Below, piece after piece: positions 35,401 to 46,900 of a DNA stretch of 64,000 nt; the first letter of the stretch is position 1, and each line of letters begins with the position of its first letter. The stretch is from assembly GCF_910592395.1 (NCBI RefSeq), contig NC_088310.1, positions 24,135,491 through 24,199,490 of the forward strand. Direction: 5' to 3'. The notes beneath the pieces are model-generated. The model was not told where the DNA came from, searched no databases, and was given only the letters and a program-made list of their open reading frames with translations. This DNA is from Lineus longissimus (taxonomy: Eukaryota; Nemertea; Pilidiophora; Heteronemertea; Lineidae). Made by a program: the position numbers and the translations under genes.

Positions 35401-37577
35401 GATGGCCATGTGTCACCTGCGTTAGCAGCAAGGTTAGCCCTGATGGAAGCTAATTTGAATCTTGATCAGTTGGCTCCTGTGAGTTGGCTGTAGCCCGGGG
35501 CGCAGTTACAGTCAATCTCTCTCGGTCTGTCACCCTTTGTTAACGGACCATGGATTTCAGCATCTTTCGCCATGGGACAAGAAGGATGAGTAATGCTCGG
35601 TGACAACATCAAGATGACAAGATGTAACCTTCTTCTGTCATAATCGATTAGTTGCTAGAAATAGATATACTTGGTTAAACCCTTCAACGGCCAACAAAAC
35701 AGAGGTTCCGGGAGTAAGATACCAAGACATGAAGTCCACACTGCTCTTAAAGCAAGTAAGTTATTTCCTGGGGGGCTTTCACTGCCACACAAGGAAACCA
35801 CAGAGTTGGAATATCTTAGATATCTAGAAAAACGGTTCTTCGAGAAAAAACCTTCAAGTTTTCCTACCGATCAATTTATAAAGGCGAATGAGAGTGATGG
35901 GTGATATGAGAAAGTTTCGACCTTGAAAATATTTGCAATATATAAATGTACATGGTTTCTGTTTCCCTTTCTGCATAATTTGTCCTTCCCCATAAGTGTA
36001 AGCTTAGGAGGTCTGACAAATGACGCATCACCATCTCGCATAATGTGTCTCTCTATAGTGAATTAATGAGATGGAGATCTCATGTTTGCTAAGCATCGGT
36101 TAACAAGGCAGCTAGATTGGCCAGATTTATTCAATAGCAACAGAAGCAGATCAATTGGAGGGAGGGATCTGATTAACTCAAATCATCGCGTTTCGCATAA
36201 ATCATTGCAGTATTGCAATTTTTGATAGATTTTTTGTCATCCGCATGAATTCAGACAAAATTCTAATTTTTTGAAAGGTTTTTACATTGTTTATCTAGTG
36301 GGTCATGTACCTTCGGGAACAAAAAAGAACTGCCGTGTGCTATAATACGTTGTTAGCAGTAACTGAATTCATTATCGACAAGACAAACTTGTTGTCAATT
36401 CAAAACAATAAGGAAAGACGACAGTTAAGTACCTGTTTGGAAACGACAATTTGGTAAACAGAAAGAGTGATTTATTTTAGCGAAAAGAGGCAAACTTTAA
36501 CATCGTTCATACAAGAACTTACTCATTGTTCCATCATTCGGCTGTAGTCTCACCTCAGAAATTTCACTCGTTTGGTTTTGTGTATTTACAAAACAAATCT
36601 GTCAGAACGATCTGACCTTGCAAAAGTCCTTCTAGATATTAAGAAATCAAGCAATGAAAACAATCCTGATTACCATTTCTATCGGCAATTGATTGAATTT
36701 CAATCAAGTTAAGCTTTTTCCTTCAACAAGAGAAAATGATAAATTCAACCAGGAAATCTCCATATGTCCCGGGGCCGGATCACGACCATGCAAATATGTG
36801 AATTAAACCAATCTCGGGGGAAAGCAGAGATCCAAGCCCCGGGCGTATTTCGGCGAGTTCCCCCTAAGGCATGCAATCTCAACTTGTACTATGTCTACCG
36901 CTTAAGAGCCTGCTCACAATAACCTAATTTTACTGCGCAATATTTGGCTTTTCAAACTCCCTGATAGATATTTGGTAAGTTAGGTCGATGGAGAGGCCCA
37001 ATTATCGTTCTAATCGAGCTATGAATCTACACTGATGATGACCGCGCACGTGGCCAAATTTCTTCCGTCGGCAAACTCCAAATTTCCCGGACAGGGAACA
37101 AATATTATAAACATCGTAATCTTTTTTCCGCAACACGCACTTCGTGTTTTCCATGCATGATCAATCTCAAGATATTGATATTATTCAATTTGATCTGGGA
37201 GAAATTGGAGATTATCCGGTGGCTCTCCTACCAATTGAACATATTCGAAATGATCTCGGAAATATCAAAGCCAATGCTTTCTCAAACTATTGCCAGTCGA
37301 CGCAAAACCATTTCAAACTACTGAACATGTATCCTTACACTGAAGGTTATAGTCTTCATGTTGACACACTCGTAGAAATAAAGGTTTTATAACTTTTGAA
37401 AAAATTAAAAAGATTTTTTCAGCCAACCGTGGAGGTTTTTCAGCGAAGTGAAAACAAGCACATGCCTGGTTTCAGGCCTGCGGTAAGTGAAGCAGTGGGA
37501 CGAGGCGCAATGGGCAGCCAAGGAGATGGAGGAAACGTGTTGTGGTCTTATGTCTCAGGGATGAAGAGCCTAGGCAA
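29500..37577 (+). CDS. Candidate unrecognised gene: three phase-compatible exons
   Basis: Three putative exons were found by splice sites and phase. 29500-29530 starts with an ATG (MSQPRERTFK) and has donor GTACGT. 35363-35478 has an acceptor TTACGCAG, donor GTGAGT, and a frame reading VDLCNDPSVDDELDGHVSP then ALAARLALMEANLNLDQLAP. 37423-37577 has acceptor TTTTTTCAG, donor GTAAGTG, and reads PTVEVFQRSENKHMPGFRPA then a Gly-rich stretch ending VLWSYVSGMKSLG; an alternative donor at 37483 would shorten it. Phases join (1/2, 0/0) and each exon is free of stops. Exon 2 has coding-like amino-acid composition. I recognise no domain. The 3' end is not found; a possible last exon with matching phase starts at 45498. 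The exons might be unrelated chance matches, although exon 2 looks real. Confidence 0.35.
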
Positions 37578-39825
37578 GTAAGTGCAGCAGGTTTGTTTGT
37601 AAGGGGGCGTGTGGCGGCTTTTTCTGACACGAGTAAGTACTTCTCATCCGACATAACTACACAGCTTCAGTTCATAACGTAGGCTCCAGGTGGCGTATTA
37701 CTTCTCAGAATCGGGATTTGTCATTATCGTGGTAAGAAGGCATGGAAATATTTCAAGGTGCATGATAGCCTGCAAGTCTCGACTTAAAAAATTATTTCCA
37801 ACGACGAAGTCTCGAAATAACGCATGATGTCAAAATAGGCTTTTCAGGCCTCTGAACAGCTGCTCATAAGGAAAGGCGTACAAGGCGCGTATAGAGGTTT
37901 TCTGTTACATGTACACATTTATACGCCGGTGATTGAATTTTGTTTTGGGAACTCACTTCATTTTCAAAGATCGTCAACTTAGTGGATTGGAAGTGTATTC
38001 TAAGTAGAACGTGTACATTTACTGCTCATGATATGTCGCCAGCTTCCTCTATGGACCTCCCGAAACTGTGAATACTGAAATCAACTACTGCCAGTATCTT
38101 CTCGGAGATTGTGGTTCTAACCTTATTTTGGCAACAAAACCAAAAGCCCAATCTGGAAAAGCTCGCCTCAAACCAAACATCTTTTAATAAAACACTCGTT
38201 AACCATTTTTATGATAAGTGTAAAGATGTCCTCGAAAATATCCGCCATATCAATATATATCAACCGTTAGTGCAATGGTTCAAGCCGCTCCTCCCGAAAC
38301 TTGACGATGCGCTTGTCTTATCTTCTCTTCACTATTGACATCAGAAAGGCTTTAGCCATGGACAAATCACCGGTTTTATCAGACGGTGGAAAATCCAATT
38401 TACCTTCGGAGGCGCAAATGCGGAGATTTCTTAGGCGCGGCCAAAACAGGCAGAAAAATCCGAACGAAGTGCGCAGTATTCCAACGCGCTTGGTTCGTTT
38501 GAAGACAATTGAATTAAAATGCAATGAAATCAAGTGAAGGTTAGCAAGATGCGATGTGGTGTTATTCGCTTCATCTAACTAGTTAAGACCTCTGTATCTT
38601 CCTGTGTGTCATCAATGTTCTGATTGAGTTCCGCGCCGTGAAAGGTTGGAGAGGGATGGTGCTATAATCAAGGGCAGCAGTGGTATATAGGTCCACGAAG
38701 TCCCAATGTCCCACACGTAAACATCGCATCGAAGTTGACCCTGCATAAAAGATCCTTTGCTCACTGGACTCTCTATCCTATGACATTTCAAACATCTACA
38801 CCATTACATCGCTCGACTTCCCACAATTTTGAGACGAGATGGTGCAGGGCCTCATGCGGATGATGTAGGCCCCTACGTCAGTCATGTGGTCCACGGCTGC
38901 ACCATGACACCAGGAACTAATACCTCCCTAGCTAATCAGGATACAAATTTGCGACAGATTCGCTTCGCTAGGGGCCGAAGCTTTGACAACTTATCATTGG
39001 GGAGCCACCGCTCCGGGCCGCGCGGCATGGGTCACATTGAGCATTAAAACCTAACGAAGCGAAAGATTAAGGAGTTCTATTATGAACACATTAAGAATCA
39101 ATCGGGAGAAGGAGGTGGGTGGATGAGACACGCCTAGACTGTTAGCGTTTGTTTCTAGTTGGCGCTATTCATTAAGTGAGGCGAAAGCTATTCATGACGT
39201 CCTTCACAGTGTCCTCGTTTTTCATGAAACGAATATCAACTCGCAAGATTACTACTAAGCCGCGGCGAAAACGTGCCCACATACAGATCTATAACATGAT
39301 ACATCCATGATACATCAGCTGAACATCCTTACAATATGGGATTGTGTCAGTAGCAATCTTAAATGTTCCCCTGGTGAAAAGTCCTTTCGTTTTGTACGGT
39401 GACGGATTAAAGCATAAAACCCAGGACCTTCCAAATCTCAATCTCATGCAGATATTTTCCCGGACAATTTAACCTAGGACATCTAAAACTGTTACACCAG
39501 CCTACCTCAATAGGAGTAGTGTACGAAACCAACAGGACTACACTACATAATACCATTACTTCAACGACTAGAAAACGCTGTGATAAGTCACATGTACAGA
39601 TGCGGTGCTTCGGAATGCCTTGCCGAATCCAACGCTAAACGTGTTATCCTAAAATTTAGGATATGAAATGACCAGCGAACAACTGCAACTATGCCGTCGA
39701 TAGTTTTCCTCGTCGTCAAACCTTCAAGATTTGTTCTTTCCAAACAATATCAGTTCATAATTGAAGACATCAATGGTTGGACCATTTGCTGGAATCTCCC
39801 TCGGGGCTCGTCTTCTTTATCATTA
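37578..39825. other. Non-coding stretch, no gene seen
   Basis: Short ORFs only (for example 38301-38537), none with a recognisable domain or matching splice context. If the candidate gene upstream is real this is part of its next intron. Confidence 0.4.
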
Positions 39826-40923
39826 GAGAACTTTCGCCACGCCGTCCGAGATCCGATCCGCCGAGAACGGATCTCGTTCTCGATCCCGTTCCCGGAAAGT
39901 ACGTTGCGCGCATTCGCCACGCCGTTCCGAGGACGGGTATTTTTTTACGTCACCTGCAGCTCGTTGCTATGGTGATTCTGTCAAAATGGCGGCTGATCTC
40001 AGACGGCTAGGAAATTTTGCTTTCGAAGATGACGAATTGATGCAGGTTATGCATGAACATTTATTTTTTGCTGACGCCCAAGATAAGGAGAGCACGTTTA
40101 ATCCCAACTGGCCAAGATTCGACTTGAATCGACTGACTGACGCACAAAGCAAGGAACAATTCAGATTCTACAAAGATGAAATCATTGAAATTGCAAATGT
40201 GTTACGCATTCCAAATGTGGTTCAGTGTCGGAATCGCTGTGAGGTTAAGGGTCTTGACGCCCTCTGCATGACTCTGAGACGGATGGCGTATCCCAATAGG
40301 CTCAGTCAAAGTGAAGATGTTTTCGGAAGGCCGACTTCTGTCATATCGTTCGCAATCAATGAAACCGTCGATTACATTTACCAAACTCATGTTCGAGCCT
40401 CGGACAGAGCCCCATTGTTGGCCTACGGAACAATGGGATTAAGCCCTTCGGGAGCCCTTGACGAAAAGGCCTATCATTCATTCATCAGACAAGAGATGAG
40501 AGAGCCATCCCTACATACATTATTAGGCCTACGGTTCTGACACACAGTACATTTACATGTTAATGTACACTGCTGATGTAGGCCTACATTTCTGCGCCTT
40601 AGAATTGGCACTGTTTTACCATGTTTACAGCATGAAAAACAAATTAAAATCGTGCAGGATGGCTTCACTATCAACTCAAGAATGTTTTGCACCCATATTC
40701 GTCCTCATTTTGTACATACCGCGAGAGTATCCCACAGGTTTGCCATTTGAATAATTTTTGATAGCCGCGCAGCCGTTCCCGGAAAAGCCACTCGAGATAT
40801 ATCGCCTGATTCACGGCATCCGGTTTCGGGATCGCAATCTGATACCCAAATACTGATGACGTCATTCACATTTTTGGCCCGTTCTCGGAGATTTGGATCT
40901 CGGACGGCGTGGCGAAAGTTCCC
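39826..40923 (+). mobile_element. Harbinger-related DNA transposon, internally deleted
   Basis: A 1098-bp element with 45-bp terminal inverted repeats (39826-39870 and 40879-40923) that differ at about six positions. Both ends begin GRGAACTTTCGCCACGCC and continue CCGAGATCC. The dinucleotide TA flanks each end, which could be a 2-bp target duplication, but it is too short to be sure. Inside is an ORF similar to the N-terminal part of HARBI1/Harbinger transposases (separate entry). The catalytic half is absent, so the element cannot move by itself. Confidence 0.82.
39986..40540 (+). CDS. N-terminal fragment of a Harbinger/HARBI1-like transposase
   Basis: An intact 184-codon ORF with a good start context (AAAATGGCGG). 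The pattern FRFYKDEIIEIANVLRIP, then CRNRCEVKGLDALCMTLRRM, AYPNRLSQSEDVFGRP and NETVDYIYQTH is typical of the N-terminal helix-turn-helix region of Harbinger-class nucleases. The frame ends (LHTLLGLRF) before the point where the first catalytic Asp and the rest of the DDE nuclease fold would start. It therefore cannot cut DNA. It may be a remnant, or a retained DNA-binding fragment that acts on the element's own ends. No stop or frameshift interrupts it, so the loss of the catalytic part or the insertion is fairly recent, or the fragment is under selection. Confidence 0.75.
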   Translation: MAADLRRLGNFAFEDDELMQVMHEHLFFADAQDKESTFNPNWPRFDLNRLTDAQSKEQFRFYKDEIIEIANVLRIPNVVQCRNRCEVKGLDALCMTLRRMAYPNRLSQSEDVFGRPTSVISFAINETVDYIYQTHVRASDRAPLLAYGTMGLSPSGALDEKAYHSFIRQEMREPSLHTLLGLRF

Positions 40924-43900
40924 TACTGTTCATTTTAACCGCAGAGATAACATCGCCAATCTGTAATCAAACTATTGTACCTTGGAAGACAATAGCTGAC
41001 CCATCACTAATAGTAACGCGCAAACTCATTCGATAAAAGTGATAAAACTATATTGCCAATTAGCGGAAGGAAATGACAACGGGCGTGTGGAAAAGGCTGA
41101 CAAATTGGCTGCCGGCGCGCGGGCTTGTTTGGCGGGATTTCTCCTTTGGTAGCAGACGATGCGATGTTTGGCTGATTGAGCGGAAATCGAGAAAGGTAAA
41201 GGTGGATAAAGCGCGAGAAACGGAAATGGGATCCAAGCAAGCGTATTTCGTCAGATTGGTGATTGATTCTTGCTATTTTCTTGTAGAATTCAGGACGATA
41301 GTCATCGCTAGCAGTGTTGTTCCGAATAAGGCGGAGTGAAGAAGCAACATTCAACACGTTTATGTCGAAAACGTGCGTGAAGCAAGTTCCCAACACTATT
41401 TACCACGGTGGCTAAAGGTATCGGTTAGCCGGAGAAAAATACGTGTTAACCTGGAAATGACGAGAGAAAAGAAACATACAAAAGACTAGTTCATTTTGAG
41501 GGGCGAAAGGCCCGCGTGATTTTAATCCGATTGTACCCCTCTAACACTGTAATGAGAGGGTCTTGTTTCTATTGTGTTGCAAAGGTAAACCAATACCTTT
41601 ACCTACCGTGTTTACACCAACCTTAAATCAACACGGCGTTGTACTGATTCCCTCTACAGGTTTGGCAATACGTTCATCAACGACTTCACCACTCTTAGTA
41701 AGAATTGAGATTTTGCTCCTCCCGTTTTCTCTGCCAGAAAACACAACATACTGTCCTGAAATATTTACCGATACTGCATTTTCTACCAGATGCGGATTCC
41801 ACCCACCTCGACCTCTCCGACACTGATCTTCCACATGAGCAATCTCAGCGAAGGAACGTTGTCTTTAATGAAGTGTACCGATTAAGACACGGGAGTTGCC
41901 CGCTTGCTAATGAAGGAGACAGCTCTCATAGCCAGTGGTCAGTGTTTGACAACCAGCATATGAACCGGCGAAATGTACGGGAGGTCGCTTATAATTAGTA
42001 TGGCTTGAGGCGTGAGGTGCTTGTAAGGAGCCTCTTTGCAGGTGGCCGCCCTTAATTATCATGAAATGGCCAATCAACCCAGATACATTTGCTCAAGTCT
42101 TTGGACTCTGTTGCAATATTTTTCTAGCCACATGGTGAGAGGAGCATGCCAAATCAATTTCGCTAAATCTGTCAATTTTGATATCAAATTGTTATTTCCA
42201 CAACAGTGGCGTTGCTCATCTTTGCATGCCTAGTATGTACACATACCGCTGATGCCGCTTCCTAGACGAATCAGGTTCCCTCGATCAGGATGTCAGGAGA
42301 TCCAAGCAGATCGAAGGCTATATTCTCTCTGCCAGTAGTGATAGCAATTTTACTTTGAGGTCCCGGATGTGACAGAGGCGCGTGATGATATCCAAATCAA
42401 AAGATCCTCACCAAACCCACAGGAAACCCGCCCCGAATATAAAGGAGAGACAGGTGTACATTGCACCATTTATCCCCGATTTTTTGTATCAGTTAATCCA
42501 GGGCTGGTCGATGGCTATGATTCTAGTTCTTTCATACACCTGTGATTTACTCCAGGAATCGAGTAGGAATCCAAAATGGCGATGTGTGTTGGCCGTCTCG
42601 TAACGGCGTGGTTACCCGACTGCGCAATTTGAATAATGAGAGATAGAGAAATGCCCTCGAAGCAGACGATGCATGACGCCGCGACCTTTCGCGATCGAAC
42701 TCATTTACATATTTTGCAGTTCCGCAGCAAACTTATGAATATGCAAATGAAGCTCAGGTGACAGCTTCCACTTCATCGCGCCAGAAGAATGTCCCTCTAA
42801 TGAACGAGCTGCAGAATTGAGTGAATATTGAATTCGTTTCTTTTTACCTTCGCCAGTCTTCGCCCCGCATCAAATATCATTATCAGCTATTACTCATGGT
42901 CAATTTCAGCGAGCGTCAATTTTTCAGATTGATTGTTTCCTAATTGTCGCACAGTTTCAATTAAGAGGTCTATTGTCGGATCAATCAGAATCCGATATGC
43001 TGACAATGAAGATATATTGAGGTTACTGTATATTCGCTATCTTTAGGCAATGAATAGTTGGCCATTCAATTTGGGAAGAAAAGGTAAGAGAGGGAGATTT
43101 GTCAGTAATGATAGGGTCAACCAGGCCGCCATGTCCACCTAATGATCATGTCAATGCATTTTATATTAGAGTAGCATATCATCTTATCCTGTTTGGCGAA
43201 GACCACCGAGTGTACATCCCACTGTAAGCAGCCATGCACGAGGAAATGGGATTAATAAACAAGATTTCTCGCCAGTTAGAAGCAGTTGCTTTGCATCCTT
43301 ACAAGGTAATTGAAGTATTGGGACAAAATGACTGAGAAGGTCCCGAATAAATGCTGAAAACTTTCTTGTGTTAATACAAATTAGGAAGCGTTTTTAGGCG
43401 ACCAGTTTCGGAATCTAGTGTGATTGAGGAACAGTGTACCTTCTGTTAACGGTCTATTGCGTCCCCTAATAACATTCAAAGATTTCAAACATGTCCACGT
43501 AGTTTTTCCTCGACTTAAGTGTCACTTAGCGAAAATGCGTTGAAATAGGGATAGTACTGTTAAGTCATTAATCTTGAGCAGAGATGTATATTTGGCCACG
43601 GGAAGGAATCGGTCAATCTGGTTGGTTTGAGATAAGTGTCTTGCTACTTGAATCATCATATCATCCACACCTATTGCTTTCGGACACTACAGCTACCAAA
43701 TTACATTCTCTGCCAGAGTGGCGGGCGAGTAGATGAAGTTCATCTCTTTTCAAAGGAACTATTCTGGCCAAAAGCTTTTTTCATTACAAGCACTCTGTTA
43801 GAAAGAGTCCAGTTGATGAAGTGGCCATTTGACATTGGGAAGGCTATTTGTTTGAAATGAACTTTCCAAATGAACGGGTTTGCGTCCTGATATAAGTGTT

Positions 43901-46900
43901 CTTGATTCACCACGGCCGGGTGACATACTATGACCATCAGAAAATGGTACCATGTAGCATTGTATGGGTTGCTGAGGAAGTATCATATATAATGTACAGA
44001 TACTTTTTATTGAGATTTCGTAGCCAGATCAGAGTGCTTCTACAACGTTCATGTCATTAGCTCATCAGGTGAATTCCAACGAATTTTCATTGGTTAATTA
44101 ACTGGAACCGTGTAGTGCCATTAGTCTGCGTGGCGCACCTCCTCCAAGCAGCTAACATCCGCCTTGTGACGACAGCGACTCCCGCAATCCCGACCACTCA
44201 CTCTGACCTAAAACCATTCCTCAGGGCTCAAATTACCACGCTCTAGCTTAGTTAACGCAGCCCAAATCCTATAATTGTATTTGATTTTAATGATCAGATA
44301 TCGCTCAGGAGAGTCGGAACAAGAAGCACGTGCACTGTCAATTTTTCTAATTAATCCCCAAGCGTTTTTAACATTCAGAAAGCATGACTCTTTGGCAGGG
44401 AGAGAGTAAGAACTCGAACGTAAGGGACATGATGAACATACAGATTACTCCGCCAGACGGGGCAAAGCAATCACTGATTAAGCCGAGGTCGACCTGGCTA
44501 CGTTGAGGTTTAGACATCATAAAACCTCCCTGGACAGATGGAGATTACTGGAGAAAGTGACCTCCTAATCGGAGTTTTTGTTGATGGAAGATCATCTTTA
44601 GAGCTTCCAGTCATGTTAGCTTGTTGACAGACACGCAATCTTGAGAAGAGAATTCCTGTCGCCCTGACTGCTGTCTAACTTTACTGCACCTCACGGAAGA
44701 CAAAATTAATTGGAGCGTAAGCAGTCCGCGGCTTTGTTTAGTGACGATGCTTTTCAGTCTACGGAAAGCATCACCAAATAAAAATGACATCCGAGGACGC
44801 CACCAACTGCTCCGCATGTGGGACGTCTTGATATCGCGCATTCGAAGCAGATTGGATTTTGTGTGACTTTTTGTGAGCTTTGAGGGTGAACATGTACATT
44901 ACAATGTTGATAACTTGACTAATCTATCCGAGTGTTCAGTAGGAATAGAAGACTACTTTACCGTATTCTCATAAATTTTAATGATCTGTTTCTGCGAAAT
45001 GTGTCCTCGCAATCTTTTTATTTCGTCGCCCAATTCACAGAATTGAACTGAACACAATGACCATTAGATTTTTGAAACGCGGCGCTTTGAAGAAATCCCC
45101 GAAGATAATGGACTTGAAGCACAAGTAATGGGGGAATTCCACTGGGAATGCCCTCATGTTGGGCTGAAGATCCTTGAGGACTGTCTCTTACGGACTGACA
45201 GGTGATTTCAGGGTTACTTCGCCTTCACACCTTTAGGACATATAACACAATGTCGCCTGTTAAGGGGCCATCTCAAGCGACAAACGGAACGCATACAGTT
45301 GCTCATAGAAGAAGAGGATTTGCTGCAAAATGCGTGGGCGATTCCCACGTAGCACTATACTGACACCAACTGGTGGTGTAGTTCGATTATCTCCAAACAT
45401 TCACACTGTGCTGAGTGTATCGCAGCTATATACTCTATTTTACCTCTACAAGGTCAGAGGTCACTGTGCATTTGTTGCCCTTATCTTTATTTTGCAGGAC
45501 CTATCGAGTGAAGACGAATGAACCAATAAGGCTGCAGTGGCACGATGCAACCACGTTCGGTCCCGTATACAGTTGCTCTTGGTGTTGGTTACAATGATCT
45601 AACCCTGGCTTAATTGCTTTACCATGGTAGGAAGCAACAACCCATAATCCCATGCAGATGAAGGTAGTCTACGGCCATTTTCAGAAACTTCTTAAGAACA
45701 AGTGAGAACGAGTTGGCCCTATCGGGTCTAACGCCTTTCGAGTATGTAAAAGGCCACTGTAAAGAGCCACTCTGGCATGTCCGGCATTCTTGCGTCCCTT
45801 GAGCTCCTTGCCCTTGTATAGCTTTAAACTTCTCAGGAATGACATCCTGATCAAAATACCAAGGATGTCACTCGACGGATCCTATTTGAATACAGAGTAT
45901 GTCACTGTGGAGAAGCTCCCCACTACCCATCTCGCACGCCATGTGTCCTAATGATGGTGGCCAATTGATTTCCCCGGCAATGAGAGTCAAGAGTTTGGAT
46001 GTTGTTCCATGAATTGTCCCGAGGCAGGGATTGTGGTTTGCGCTTACGATGCAGGTAGTAATAAGCCTACATGTATTAAGTTTCCGATTGGTTGTTCATA
46101 CTATAAAGATCGAGCTGTTTCGGCAAGATTGGGCCTCCTTCTACACGACAATGTTACCTCATACTTAGGTACAAAAGAACATGCTATCCCGTTCGCTAAA
46201 ACCAGTATGAAACTAAACACGAGAGTCTAGCAGGAGCAAGGTCAGATAAAAAAACCTCGAAGTCGCCGATTGGGGTTCTCTCTTATCTCACAGAATATTG
46301 ATATGTGGAATATTTTATTGCACTCAGTATGTTTGATTCAAACCCGACCCAGCCAGTATAACTGTGCACTATCGTCACCCGAAGACTAGATTCTCGTGGC
46401 ATGTACAACGCCCTGGTTGTAAAATTACGCAATTATGGCTGAGAAAAAAGCAATATTGGGACAGCTTGTATCGTACCACAGGCATGGTCTATGATTCTCC
46501 TATCCTGGAGTCGTGATTCTTTCTCCCTTGTAATTACATAAATTAATGCAGAAACGACGAGGTGGTTTCTTAGGATATCATAATCAACCTAGCAATTTTC
46601 TAATTAAGAAATTTAAGAAGTTTTGTTCGTTTTAATTCTATGCAGCGAAGCAGTTGTTCGAGTGAGTCTAGACTGAGTGTTTGGATGTCATACGAGGATC
46701 AACAAAAGGTTAAAGTGATGATCCAATCAAAGGGGCAATATCTACTTCTTTCAAGTTTGTCTCAAACAGAAAGTTCTTAATATATGATAAATGATAACCG
46801 TCTCAATAGCGAACTTACTCCAAGTTTTACGAAGGTTTTCAGGGGAGTGCTAGGTTAAAACTACAGCGACTGTTGCATTTTACTGATTGTTTGCATTGGA

